Shown here one piece after another: positions 52,666 through 61,839 of a stretch of 64,000 nucleotides of DNA. The stretch's first letter is position 1. Every line of letters starts with the position of its first letter. Under the pieces are notes generated by a model that saw nothing but the letters and a program-made list of their open reading frames with translations, was not told where the DNA came from and searched no databases. A program made the position numbers and the translations under genes. The stretch is taken from contig DUBM01000020.1 in NCBI GenBank assembly GCA_012960305.1, positions 186,001 through 250,000 of the forward strand. Reading direction: 5' to 3'. This DNA is from Gammaproteobacteria bacterium. GTDB taxonomy: Bacteria; Pseudomonadota; Gammaproteobacteria; Pseudomonadales; Pseudohongiellaceae.

Positions 52666-53082
52666 ATGAGCAATACAGATGACAAGTGGCGAGATGAACT
52701 AGATGCTGAGAGTTACCATATCCTTAGAGAGAAGGGTACAGAGCGTGCATTTACCGGGAAATACTATGACTTAAAGGATCAAGGAATATATAACTGTGCA
52801 GCTTGCGGTAATAAGGTATTTTCATCAGACACTAAGTATGATTCAGGGTGTGGTTGGCCAAGTTTTCATACTCCAGCCGAAGGGGGAAGTGTCCAAGAGC
52901 TTGCTGATAATTCCTATGGCATGGTTAGAACCGAGGTGGTCTGTAGTAGTTGTGAGTCTCATTTAGGCCATGTTTTTCCGGATGGGCCGCCGGAGAGTGG
53001 CCGTCGTTACTGTATTAATTCAGCGTCTTTAAACTTTGAGAAAGGTGACCCGGGGAAGGATAGGGGAAAGAGTAAGAAATGA
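52666..53082 (+). CDS. msrB: Peptide methionine (R)-S-oxide reductase
   Basis: Reduces methionine-R-sulfoxide in proteins. The 138-residue protein has zinc-binding CAAC and CSSC pairs, the GCGWPSFHTP motif and the catalytic Cys in GRRYCINSASL. No signal peptide, so cytoplasmic. A short Lys-rich tail ends it. It is a single-gene unit. Confidence 0.95.
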   Translation: MSNTDDKWRDELDAESYHILREKGTERAFTGKYYDLKDQGIYNCAACGNKVFSSDTKYDSGCGWPSFHTPAEGGSVQELADNSYGMVRTEVVCSSCESHLGHVFPDGPPESGRRYCINSASLNFEKGDPGKDRGKSKK

Positions 53083-53484
53083 GTGCCAAGGGATTGAATT
53101 ATTCACTGTAGAAAAGACAGAATTAACAAAGGGGGGATGGAGCTTCCTGTTCCCTGTTTCTGTTTTTAGGAGAGCGGTTTCAAAACATTAACTTGTCGGT
53201 CCAGTTATCTTTCAATCATATAACTGCTACCTACATGATTAAACGAATTGAGTTGATAGATTAGATTGAACCTGCCCGCAAATGCCTAGATCTATGAACG
53301 ATTCGCCAATTTAAAATTCTTTTGCACAAGAATGTGATTCAAGAACTTTTGTGTGAACCAAAAGAAACTCAATCTCAAGTCATTCCTGTGGTGACGAGCT
53401 GCCTTCCGCAATTGTCAGTTGGGCGAATTCTTTTTTGGTGGTTAAAGATAATTAACTAAGATTTGCAGGGAGGGGTGTAGCGGT
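53083..53484. other. Intergenic region after msrB
   Basis: 402 bases without a gene. A T-rich stretch after GTTCCCTGTTTC near 53150 may terminate msrB transcription. Nothing else is recognisable. Confidence 0.45.
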
Positions 53485-53685
53485 CTAACCGACGTGACGG
53501 ATTCGCTTTTTGAGTTGGGTCATTAAACGATCGAGATTGCTCTCAGCCTCGGAGCGATACCTAAAAGGGCCGACGTTATCTCCTTCGCGAGTCTTGAAAT
53601 ACCACAAGTCGTTCTCGCTGAAAACTCGCTCTGTGCGATTTTGTGTGGACGAATCGGGAATATCCTGTTGGCGGCTTACAGTCAT
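53485..53685 (-). CDS. Small conserved protein (DUF6316-like)
   Basis: A 66-residue protein with the core ENDLWYFKTREGDNVGPFRY followed by a helical RSEAESNLDRLMTQL. The combination of a WYF-TREG-x-VGPF strand pair and an AEx-x-L helix matches short gammaproteobacterial proteins I place near DUF6316. Function is unknown. The ribosome site is weak. Confidence 0.6.
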   Translation of the reverse strand: MTVSRQQDIPDSSTQNRTERVFSENDLWYFKTREGDNVGPFRYRSEAESNLDRLMTQLKKRIRHVG

Positions 53686-54120
53686 AGTTATATTGAATTG
53701 AGTGAGGTCGAGGCCTATAAGGCGATAATAGTTAGTTTATTTATTATCTGAGCATCCAGCTGTTTATTGCCAAACTAAATTGGTCTCCGCCAGCCTAAGG
53801 CTACAGCCGATTTTAGAAATTAGCTCCAACTAATATAGTTAGTCAACAACCTTAAGCTAGCGAGTAGGCAAACAATAAGCATAGTTTCATAGAATTAAAA
53901 GAGCGCAATAAATATGCCATTGCAGTTTTTTCTCAGTGGTAATGCCAGTCTAATGCATGCACTAAAAAAGCTTATAAAACAAAGTGTTACAGACAGTTAT
54001 TAAAAACAATGGGTGTTTGTTTTTCTTATTTAAACCAACAAGATACAAGCTTTTCTTAATCGGTGATTATTTTTTTATTATGATTTTATGTTGTGAAAAA
54101 AAGTGAAAAAAAGTGAAGGC
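53686..54120. other. AT-rich intergenic region before mobA (3' side)
   Basis: 435 bases, strongly AT-rich, including a tandem GTGAAAAAAA pair near 54092-54112 just past the mobA stop. No gene or clear terminator. Confidence 0.45.
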
Positions 54121-54861
54121 TCAACACGAGATTAAAGGGTTGATCAATTTTTCTGCAGTTACGAGATCTGCTTTTGAGTTGATATTTAAGAATAAGGCTG
54201 GGTCTGTAGAATAGACTTTAAATGCAACACTATGTAATAGAGGAAAGACTTGTTTTGGACCATATAGGCCGTTCTTTAGGGCTTCTTCGAGTCTCGGTAA
54301 GGTCGAATATGACCACAGAGAAAATAAAGGTTGGATTTGATCGCAATTCTGACAAAAAGCAACGTCGGCATCATTTGCGGCGATTTCGTGAGCAAGTAGT
54401 TCTGTCAGATTTTCAGGAAAATACGGAACGTCAGCAGGAAAGCAAGCTAAGTAGGAAGTTCGCGGGAGAGCTTCAGCAGAAATGAAATATTTCATTGCGC
54501 TAACTATGCCTACCAGTGGGCCTGGTGATGCTGACTCGACATCAGCAATAATAGGGAGGTTCAAGTATCCATAGGCCGCTTGATTTCTGTTGACACTCAG
54601 GGCAAGGGTGTCTACTTGGTGCTTGGTTTTATCGATTATCCAATTGATGATCGGATAACCATGCAGCGGTAGTAAGGGTTTGTCGACGAAACCCATTCTG
54701 GAAGCTTTTCCACCTGCCAAAATTATTCCGGCGATTTTACTCTTTGGGATTACGCCTGTTGAGTCATTGTTGAATATTGCCAAAATCACAGTCCAAGTTT
54801 TCTTTATATTGTGGTGATAATTGGCATTGATTTCTGGGTAATTCCAAAGACCAGCCAACAT
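54121..54861 (-). CDS. mobA: Molybdenum cofactor guanylyltransferase
   Basis: Attaches GMP to molybdopterin to form the bis-MGD cofactor. The nucleotide-binding start is AGIILAGGKASRMGFVDKPLL, followed by ACFPADVPYFP with metal-binding acidic residues. The frame is 246 codons; about 40 residues precede the core, so the true start may be internal, though no later ATG fits before the core. It is divergent from tig. Confidence 0.9.
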   Translation of the reverse strand: MLAGLWNYPEINANYHHNIKKTWTVILAIFNNDSTGVIPKSKIAGIILAGGKASRMGFVDKPLLPLHGYPIINWIIDKTKHQVDTLALSVNRNQAAYGYLNLPIIADVESASPGPLVGIVSAMKYFISAEALPRTSYLACFPADVPYFPENLTELLAHEIAANDADVAFCQNCDQIQPLFSLWSYSTLPRLEEALKNGLYGPKQVFPLLHSVAFKVYSTDPALFLNINSKADLVTAEKLINPLISC

Positions 54862-54919
54862 TATGCAGCTATTCTATGATTGAACATCAAGTATTGATAT
54901 GGGAAAATCGCGCACTTTC

Positions 54920-54942
54920 TTAACAACTGTAAAAGTTGTTAA
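54920..54942. promoter_or_regulatory. Inverted repeat between mobA and tig
   Basis: TTAACAACT, spacer GTAAA, AGTTGTTAA: perfect 9-bp arms in the divergent region. A second hairpin, AAGGGC (54980-54985) / GCCCTT (54990-54995), lies nearer tig. Either could be a protein site or an mRNA structure. Confidence 0.45.
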
Positions 54943-55084
54943 CTTATTGAATTATTTAGCAATCAACAATCCATCAGCAAAGGGCATTCGCCCTTAATGG
55001 CCTGGTGCTTTTGAAATATTTATTGAAATGTTTGGTCTAGTACAAGCGTGAGCTATTCAGGTTTATGAATGAAGAGGTTTATAC

Positions 55085-56476
55085 ATGCAAGTTTCAATTG
55101 AAACTATAGAAGGCTTGGAGCGTCGAATGACAATTGCTGTTCCTGGCGAGAAGGTAGACACAGCAGTTAATGAGCGCCTTCGGGATGCGGCGAAGAACGT
55201 TAATCTAAATGGCTTTAGGAAAGGCAAAGTGCCATTTAAGGTTATCAAAAGCAAATTTGGTCGGGGTGTGCAACAAGAAGTCCTAGGTGAGTTAATGAGT
55301 CAGACTTTTTATGAAGCCGTAAACCAAGAAAGTTTAAAGCCAGCAGGGCAGCCCCGTATTGAAGCCTCAGACTTTGTTGAGGGTCAGGATCTCCAGTTTA
55401 CGGCTGTTTTCGAAATTTACCCTGAAATTATCTTGCCAAACTTTTCCAAGATAAGCACAGAAAGGCTTTCCGCGGATATTACTGACTCTGATATTGATGA
55501 GATGATCGAAACGCTTAGGCAGCAAAGGCAGAACTGGGAAGTTGCTGAACGAGCGGCAGCTGACAAAGATATGGTTAATATTGATTATGTTGGGCGTAAA
55601 GATGGCGAGGAATTTGAGGGTGGGAAAGCTGATGCTTCGAATTTGGTTATCGGGTCTGAGCGGATGATTCCAGGATTTGAAGCGGGAATTATTGGTAAGT
55701 CAGCTGGGGAGACAGTTAATTTAGCGCTAAGTTTCCCGGCTGAGTACCAGAATGCAGAATTGGCTGGCAAAGAAGTGGAATTCGATATCACCTTAAATAC
55801 TGTTAGCGAACAAGTTTTACCAGCTATCGATGACGAGCTTTTTAAGAGTTTTGGAGTTGAAGAGGGTGGTGTTGACGCGTTTCGTGTGGAAGTTTCAAAC
55901 AATATGGAGCGGGAGCTGAAGACTGCAAGTCGTAGTAAGCTGAAGAATAAAATCATGGATGGCTTAATTGAATTGGTAGACATTAAAGTTCCCGCGGCAT
56001 TAGTGGGAGATGAAGTCCAGCAATTAAAAAATCAAGCGCTACAACAAATGGGCGGAGGTCAAAACATTGATGCCAGTATGTTACCCGACGAACTTTTCCA
56101 AGAGCAGGCCAACCGCCGTGTGGTCTTGGGACTAGTATTAGGCGAAGTGATCAAGGATCAAGATATGAAAGCTGATCCGGCGAAAGTAAGAGAGTCGGTG
56201 GAAGAAATGGCGGCAACATACGAATCGCCAGATGATGTGATCAATTGGTATTATGGTAACAAAGAGCAGCTCGCGACAATTGAGTCTAGTGTTATTGAAG
56301 ACCAAGTGTTCGACTATATTATCGATGAGGCGGAAATTACCGATACTAAGTTAAGTTATCAAGAAGTCCTCAAACCCGAAGAAAAAGCACTCGTAGAAAA
56401 AGAGCCGGAAAAAATTGAATTTGCTGTCAGTGGCGACGATGATAGCAGTGAAGAGAATACTGGTAGTGAAGAGTAG
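55085..56476 (+). CDS. tig: Trigger factor (ribosome-associated chaperone)
   Basis: Prolyl isomerase chaperone at the ribosome exit tunnel. The ribosome-binding signature NLNGFRKGKVPFKVIKSKFG is near residue 40, the FKBP domain spans about 150-245 (ADKDMVNIDYVGRKDGEEF, GFEAGIIGKSAGE), and the C-terminal substrate domain follows. Its 463 residues are slightly longer than the E. coli protein because of an acidic tail (GDDDSSEENTGSEE). It begins the tig-clpP-clpX-lon run. Confidence 0.97.
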   Translation: MQVSIETIEGLERRMTIAVPGEKVDTAVNERLRDAAKNVNLNGFRKGKVPFKVIKSKFGRGVQQEVLGELMSQTFYEAVNQESLKPAGQPRIEASDFVEGQDLQFTAVFEIYPEIILPNFSKISTERLSADITDSDIDEMIETLRQQRQNWEVAERAAADKDMVNIDYVGRKDGEEFEGGKADASNLVIGSERMIPGFEAGIIGKSAGETVNLALSFPAEYQNAELAGKEVEFDITLNTVSEQVLPAIDDELFKSFGVEEGGVDAFRVEVSNNMERELKTASRSKLKNKIMDGLIELVDIKVPAALVGDEVQQLKNQALQQMGGGQNIDASMLPDELFQEQANRRVVLGLVLGEVIKDQDMKADPAKVRESVEEMAATYESPDDVINWYYGNKEQLATIESSVIEDQVFDYIIDEAEITDTKLSYQEVLKPEEKALVEKEPEKIEFAVSGDDDSSEENTGSEE

Positions 56477-56579
56477 GGCTGGGAATTTGTTAGCTACACT
56501 TACTATTGAATACTAGAATTAGAGATTATTAAACCGTGCAATTGGCGCGGTAATTAGCGTACACAAGGAATTAAAGCCT

Positions 56580-57224
56580 ATGGTAAACCCACAAGTCGAC
56601 TCCACGCCTATGGGTGCCTTAGTGCCTATAGTGGTGGAACAGACAGCTCGGGGTGAGCGTTCTTATGATATCTACTCGCGATTACTGAAGGATCGGGTGA
56701 TTTTTCTTACCGGGCCTGTCGAAGACCATATGGCGAACCTGATTGTTGCACAGATGCTATTCCTAGAATCAGAGAACCCGGATAAAGACATTCACCTGTA
56801 TATAAACTCACCAGGGGGTTCAGTGACTGCAGGTTTATCTATTTATGACACTATGCAGTTTATCCAGCCAGATGTGAGCACGATGTGCGTGGGTCAAGCA
56901 GCGAGCATGGGTGCATTATTGCTGGCCAGTGGTGCCGCCGGGAAACGCCTAGCCCTGCCGCATTCCCGAATGATGATTCATCAACCTAGTGGTGGAGCTC
57001 AAGGTCAGGCATCTGATATAGAGATACAAGCCAATGAAATCATAAAGATTCGAAAGAAACTTAATATAATTCTTTCAGATCATTCTGGGCAGAGTGTTGA
57101 GAAAGTAGGGCATGATACGGAACGAGATAACTTTATGAGCGCTTCAGAAGCTGAGGAATATGGGCTCGTGGATAAAGTAATTGACAGAAGAGTAGATAAT
57201 AAAGATAGGGAAGAGTCTGAATAA
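56580..57224 (+). CDS. clpP: ATP-dependent Clp protease proteolytic subunit
   Basis: Serine protease barrel of the ClpXP machine. The triad is Ser109 ([10 protein letters not shown]), His134 (MIHQPSGGA) and Asp183 (ERDNFMSA), spaced exactly as in E. coli ClpP. The 214-residue length includes a short propeptide. It lies 103 bases after tig and 151 before clpX. Confidence 0.98.
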   Translation: MVNPQVDSTPMGALVPIVVEQTARGERSYDIYSRLLKDRVIFLTGPVEDHMANLIVAQMLFLESENPDKDIHLYINSPGGSVTAGLSIYDTMQFIQPDVSTMCVGQAASMGALLLASGAAGKRLALPHSRMMIHQPSGGAQGQASDIEIQANEIIKIRKKLNIILSDHSGQSVEKVGHDTERDNFMSASEAEEYGLVDKVIDRRVDNKDREESE

Positions 57225-57375
57225 GACCAAATCCTTGGGGATGGGCTTGCAATTGCCCCTTATTGCCTTCACTTTAGGTAGCGGTGGCTGTTTGCGATTT
57301 TTAATCTTGAATATTTAGAGAATTAGGCAAATAAGCTAGTTTAATCAATGAGATAAAAAGTTAAAGAATCCTATA

Positions 57376-58662
57376 ATGTCAGACGATCGTTATAACAAGG
57401 GAGATGATAGTGGCAAGCTGCTGTATTGTTCATTCTGTGGAAAAAGCCAGCATGAAGTTCGTAAGTTAATTGCAGGCCCTTCGGTTTTCGTCTGTGATGA
57501 ATGCGTTGATTTGTGTAATGACATTATCCGCGAAGAAATTCAGGAAAAGGACTCAGATACAGCCACTCAAAAACTTCCCATTCCGGAAGAAATAAAGACT
57601 ACCCTCGATGAATATGTTATTGGCCAAGAAAGCGCTAAGAAGATACTTGCTGTGGCGGTCTACAACCACTATAAGCGACTAAACTATGCCAAAGGCAGCG
57701 GTGAAGTTGAGTTAAGCAAAAGTAACATATTAATGGTTGGCCCGACGGGCACAGGAAAAACCTTGCTCGCTGAGACTTTGGCCAGGTTATTAGACGTTCC
57801 GTTTACTATCGCCGATGCAACAACGTTAACTGAAGCCGGTTATGTTGGCGAAGATGTTGAAAATATCATTCAGAAGTTACTACAAAAATGCGATTACGAT
57901 GTAGAAAAGGCCCAGATCGGGATCGTCTATATCGATGAAATCGACAAAATTTCTCGGAAATCAGACAATCCTTCCATTACCCGTGACGTGTCCGGCGAAG
58001 GTGTGCAGCAAGCTCTTTTGAAATTAATCGAAGGAACTGTTGCCTCAGTGCCACCACAAGGTGGCCGTAAGCATCCGCAACAAGAATTCCTGCAAGTTGA
58101 TACAGCCAACATTCTCTTCATCTGCGGTGGTGCTTTTGCTGGTTTGGATAAGATTATTCGCGATCGCTCTGAGAAGAGCGGGATCGGTTTTACTGCTGAA
58201 GTTCGCTCCAAGGATACGGAGAGTAAAGTAGGAGAAACTTTACGGGGCGTTGAACCTGAGGATTTGGTTAAGTATGGCTTGATTCCAGAGTTTGTTGGCC
58301 GCTTGCCAATGATCGCTACATTAGATGAATTAGATTCAGATGCTCTGGTAAGGATTATTAAAGAACCCAAAAATTCCCTGACTAAACAATATGCAAAACT
58401 GTTTGAGATGGAAGGTGTAGAAATTCAGTTCAGGGAAGATGCTCTCAGAGCAATTGCACGTAGAGCAAGAGATCGTAAAACTGGAGCTAGAGGCCTGCGT
58501 TCAATTATGGAAGCAGTTCTGCTTGAGACTATGTATAAGATGCCTTCTCTGGAAAAAGTTAGTAAGGTTATCATTGATGCTGCAGTTATCGATGGCGAGT
58601 CAGAACCTCTGCTCATGTATGAGAATATTGATCAACCTAGCAAATCGGCTGTGGAAGAATAA
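57376..58662 (+). CDS. clpX: ATP-dependent Clp protease ATP-binding subunit ClpX
   Basis: AAA+ unfoldase that feeds substrates to ClpP. The N-terminal zinc-binding domain has Cys18, Cys21, Cys40 and Cys43. Walker A is GPTGTGKT (122-129) and Walker B IVYIDEID (183-190); sensor and pore-loop (GYVGED) motifs follow. Length 428 is typical. The EGDD-type start [14 protein letters not shown] is normal. Confidence 0.98.
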   Translation: MSDDRYNKGDDSGKLLYCSFCGKSQHEVRKLIAGPSVFVCDECVDLCNDIIREEIQEKDSDTATQKLPIPEEIKTTLDEYVIGQESAKKILAVAVYNHYKRLNYAKGSGEVELSKSNILMVGPTGTGKTLLAETLARLLDVPFTIADATTLTEAGYVGEDVENIIQKLLQKCDYDVEKAQIGIVYIDEIDKISRKSDNPSITRDVSGEGVQQALLKLIEGTVASVPPQGGRKHPQQEFLQVDTANILFICGGAFAGLDKIIRDRSEKSGIGFTAEVRSKDTESKVGETLRGVEPEDLVKYGLIPEFVGRLPMIATLDELDSDALVRIIKEPKNSLTKQYAKLFEMEGVEIQFREDALRAIARRARDRKTGARGLRSIMEAVLLETMYKMPSLEKVSKVIIDAAVIDGESEPLLMYENIDQPSKSAVEE

Positions 58663-58745
58663 AAAGCTCTCAGCACCTTGTTTTTTTGTAGGCTTGGCTC
58701 CATTAATAGCTTTGATCCTTCAGCTCTTAAGAGTAATTTATAAGC

Positions 58746-61160
58746 ATGCCTGCAGACGAACTTAGTACAAATTCATACCCTTTATTGCCACTTCGTGATG
58801 TGGTGGTCTATCCACAAATAGTCCAACCTCTCTTTGTCGGCCGCCCCAAGTCTATTAAAGCTTTAGAAGTTGCCATGGCCAACGATAAACAGGTTTTGTT
58901 GGTGGCGCAGAAAAATGCATTCGAAGACGAACCGGGGATTGATGACCTTTTCCAAATTGGAACTATTGCCACGATCTTACAGTTAATCAGGCTGCCTGAC
59001 GGAACCGTTAAAGTCTTAGTTGAAGGACTTGATCGGGCCAGGTTCATCGATGTTGTCTTCGATGCGGATCACTATCGAGCTGATACTACTGTATTGCAGG
59101 CGGAAGAAATCCTTGAGAAAGAATCGGCACTGCTCATCAGATCACTTTTGTCCCAATTCGACCAGTATGTGCAGCTTAGTAAAAAAATCCCACCAGAGGT
59201 TATGACCTCAATTTCTAGCATCGACGAGCCGGGTCGGTTAGTCGATACAATTGCATCGCATATGTCTCTGCAATTGCAGGAAAAACAAAATCTGCTGGAA
59301 TTGGCGGGATTACAGACACGCATTGAACATCTCATGACGCTGATCGAATCGGAAATAGATTTGTTTCAGGTTGAGAAGCGAATTCGTGGCCGCGTTAAGA
59401 AGCAAATGGAGAAATCTCAGCGCGAGTACTATTTAAATGAGCAAATGAAAGCCATCCAGAAGGAAATGGGTGAGCTGGAGGATATTCCCAACGAGGCGGA
59501 AGAACTCAAGAAAAAAATTGACGATGCGGGCATGCCTAAAGAAGCGAAAGAGAAATCCACGTCAGAGTTGAACAAGCTTAAACTTATGTCACCGATGTCG
59601 TCGGAAGCATCAGTGGTTAGGACTTATCTCGATTGGATGATTAGTATCCCTTGGAAAAAGCGTAGTAAAGTGCGATCAGACCTGGGCAAGGCCGAGGATA
59701 TTCTAGAAAGTGATCACTACGGGCTTAAAGAAGTTAAAGAGAGGATTCTGGAATATTTAGCTGTTCAGAAACGAGTCAAGAAACTCAAAGGCCCAATATT
59801 GTGTTTGGTGGGCCCTCCAGGTGTGGGTAAGACTTCTTTGGGCGAATCAATAGCACGTGCAACCAATCGTAAATACGTTCGTATGGCCCTAGGTGGAGTG
59901 CGAGATGAGGCAGAAATTCGCGGACACCGCCGGACTTACATCGGTTCCCTGCCAGGTAAATTGTTGCAGAAGCTTTCAAAAGTAGGGGTTAAAAATCCAC
60001 TTTTCCTTTTAGATGAAATAGACAAAATGGGGATGGACAACAGAGGCGATCCCGCATCTGCTCTCTTGGAAGTGTTAGACCCAGAACAGAATCATAGCTT
60101 TAACGATCATTATCTTGAGGTTGATTACGATCTCTCAGAAGTCATGTTTGTCTGTACTTCAAATAGTATGAATATACCTGGGCCATTATTGGATCGAATG
60201 GAAGTAATTCGTATTCCAGGTTACACAGAAGATGAAAAAGTAAATATCGCAGAACGCTACTTGATACCCAAGCAACGAAAGAACAACGGAGTGACAGATG
60301 AAGAGCTAGAGATCGATGAACAGCCAATTCGTGATCTTGTTCGTTATTACACTCGAGAAGCTGGTGTTCGTGGTTTGGAAAGAGAAATTGCAAAGATCTG
60401 TAGAAAAGTTGTCAAAGGAAGCTCACTTGGAGAAGGGCCAGAAACTACTGTGCTTTCATCCGATCTTCTGGAAGAATTCTCGGGAGTTCGCAAATACGAT
60501 TTCGGAAAGGCAGAGGGAGAGAATAGAGTCGGTCAAGTTAACGGTTTAGCCTGGACCCAAGTAGGGGGTGAGCTGCTAACTATTGAAGCCATCGCTGTTG
60601 AAGGCAAAGGTAAAACTATCAAGACAGGATCTCTCGGCGATGTTATGCAGGAATCCATTCAAGCAGCGTTTACAGTTGTGAGGAGTCGTGCACAAGCTCT
60701 TGGTTTGAATACAAATTTTCATGAAAAAGTTGACCTACATATCCACGTTCCTGAAGGGGCGACACCGAAAGATGGGCCCAGTGCAGGAGTGGGGATGTGC
60801 ACTGCGTTGGTATCTGTATTGACAGAAATTCCGGTAAGAGCTGATGTTGCCATGACCGGTGAAATTACCTTAAGAGGTCAGTTACTAAGAATTGGTGGAT
60901 TAAAAGAAAAATTATTAGCCGCACATCGAGGGAACATTAAAACCGTAATCATTCCTGCCGATAACGAAAGAGACTTGGTTGAAATTCCAGATAATATAAA
61001 AGCAGATCTGGAGATTATTCCAACGACTTGGATAGACGAGGTTTTGGAACATGCTCTGGAGTTTCAACCGACACCTGTTAGTAATGAAGAAAAAGCGAAA
61101 CAGGAAAAGAAAGGCAAGCAAAAGGATGTTAGTAATGAAAAACCCATAAAAACCCACTGA
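58746..61160 (+). CDS. lon: ATP-dependent protease Lon
   Basis: Soluble AAA+ serine protease degrading damaged and regulatory proteins. The N-terminal LAN domain (YPLLPLRDVVVYPQ) leads to the ATPase with Walker A GPPGVGKT and LFLLDEIDKMG. The protease domain has catalytic Ser679 (PKDGPSAGVGM) and Lys722 (GGLKEKLLAAH), the same numbers as in E. coli. The 804-residue protein ends in a Lys-rich tail. hupB follows in the conserved order. Confidence 0.98.
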   Translation: MPADELSTNSYPLLPLRDVVVYPQIVQPLFVGRPKSIKALEVAMANDKQVLLVAQKNAFEDEPGIDDLFQIGTIATILQLIRLPDGTVKVLVEGLDRARFIDVVFDADHYRADTTVLQAEEILEKESALLIRSLLSQFDQYVQLSKKIPPEVMTSISSIDEPGRLVDTIASHMSLQLQEKQNLLELAGLQTRIEHLMTLIESEIDLFQVEKRIRGRVKKQMEKSQREYYLNEQMKAIQKEMGELEDIPNEAEELKKKIDDAGMPKEAKEKSTSELNKLKLMSPMSSEASVVRTYLDWMISIPWKKRSKVRSDLGKAEDILESDHYGLKEVKERILEYLAVQKRVKKLKGPILCLVGPPGVGKTSLGESIARATNRKYVRMALGGVRDEAEIRGHRRTYIGSLPGKLLQKLSKVGVKNPLFLLDEIDKMGMDNRGDPASALLEVLDPEQNHSFNDHYLEVDYDLSEVMFVCTSNSMNIPGPLLDRMEVIRIPGYTEDEKVNIAERYLIPKQRKNNGVTDEELEIDEQPIRDLVRYYTREAGVRGLEREIAKICRKVVKGSSLGEGPETTVLSSDLLEEFSGVRKYDFGKAEGENRVGQVNGLAWTQVGGELLTIEAIAVEGKGKTIKTGSLGDVMQESIQAAFTVVRSRAQALGLNTNFHEKVDLHIHVPEGATPKDGPSAGVGMCTALVSVLTEIPVRADVAMTGEITLRGQLLRIGGLKEKLLAAHRGNIKTVIIPADNERDLVEIPDNIKADLEIIPTTWIDEVLEHALEFQPTPVSNEEKAKQEKKGKQKDVSNEKPIKTH

Positions 61161-61176
61161 TACCGTGTGTTTTCAG

Positions 61177-61206
61177 TTGACATCTCTTTCTAGCACTTGG
61201 TATAAA
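61177..61206 (+). promoter_or_regulatory. Promoter upstream of hupB
   Basis: TTGACA, an 18-bp spacer, then TATAAA, a near-consensus sigma70 promoter 17 bases after the lon stop. It would give hupB its own strong transcript with a leader of about 155 nt. Confidence 0.6.
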
Positions 61207-61369
61207 GGGTCGACTATACTGCACGTATGAACAGATTCGAGGGATGGAATTTAGATTGGCTCATCACTTAAAAATTGCTTTGAAAATTAGTCGTCTTTTT
61301 GTATTAATTTTGGACAGTTATTTTTAGGTACTACTTGATAGAAACAACTTCTTAAAAAAAGGGGATAAC

Positions 61370-61648
61370 GTGAATAAATCAGAATTAATAGACGCAGTTG
61401 CTGTTAGTGCAGACCTTCCTAAGGCTGCTGCAGGCCGAGCAATTGATGCAATGATTGATGCGATTACTGGCTCACTTAAGAAAACTGAACCAGTCGTACT
61501 TGTTGGCTTTGGTACATTCGCGACTAAAGACAGAGCTGCGCGTACTGGGCGCAATCCTCAAACTGGTGAGCCTATCCAGATTAAAGCAGCACGTGTGCCA
61601 AGCTTTAAAGCAGGTAAAGCACTTAAGGATTCTGTTAATTCCTTCTAG
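61370..61648 (+). CDS. hupB: DNA-binding protein HU
   Basis: Histone-like nucleoid protein of 92 residues. The HU pattern is [16 protein letters not shown] at the start and [20 protein letters not shown] with the intercalating Pro, then [17 protein letters not shown]. It starts with GTG, preceded by GGGG. Between lon and ppiD, the usual place for the beta-type HU gene. Confidence 0.96.
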   Translation: MNKSELIDAVAVSADLPKAAAGRAIDAMIDAITGSLKKTEPVVLVGFGTFATKDRAARTGRNPQTGEPIQIKAARVPSFKAGKALKDSVNSF

Positions 61649-61785
61649 GTCTGGTTAATCGCCAGTTCCCTGTGTTAGCAATTTAGACTAAAAGAGTCTT
61701 TGCTTGCTAGCACCCCGATTTGGTAACATTGTTACCGGATTTGGAAATATATCCGCAAAATTAGGTGCGGCGGCACTATTCAGAG

Positions 61786-61809
61786 GGCGCATCAATGATG
61801 CGCCTTTTT
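61786..61809 (+). terminator. Intrinsic terminator between hupB and ppiD
   Basis: GGCGCATC, loop AAT, GATGCGCC, then five T. Perfect 8-bp stem, 138 bases after hupB. It probably ends hupB transcription and partly insulates ppiD. Confidence 0.85.
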
Positions 61810-61839
61810 GATTTTTGTGAATTTTAATTGGGCAAAGTT

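Noticed and set aside
57927..58370. 147-codon minus-strand frame inside clpX
   Set aside because: Antisense shadow of a clearly conserved gene.
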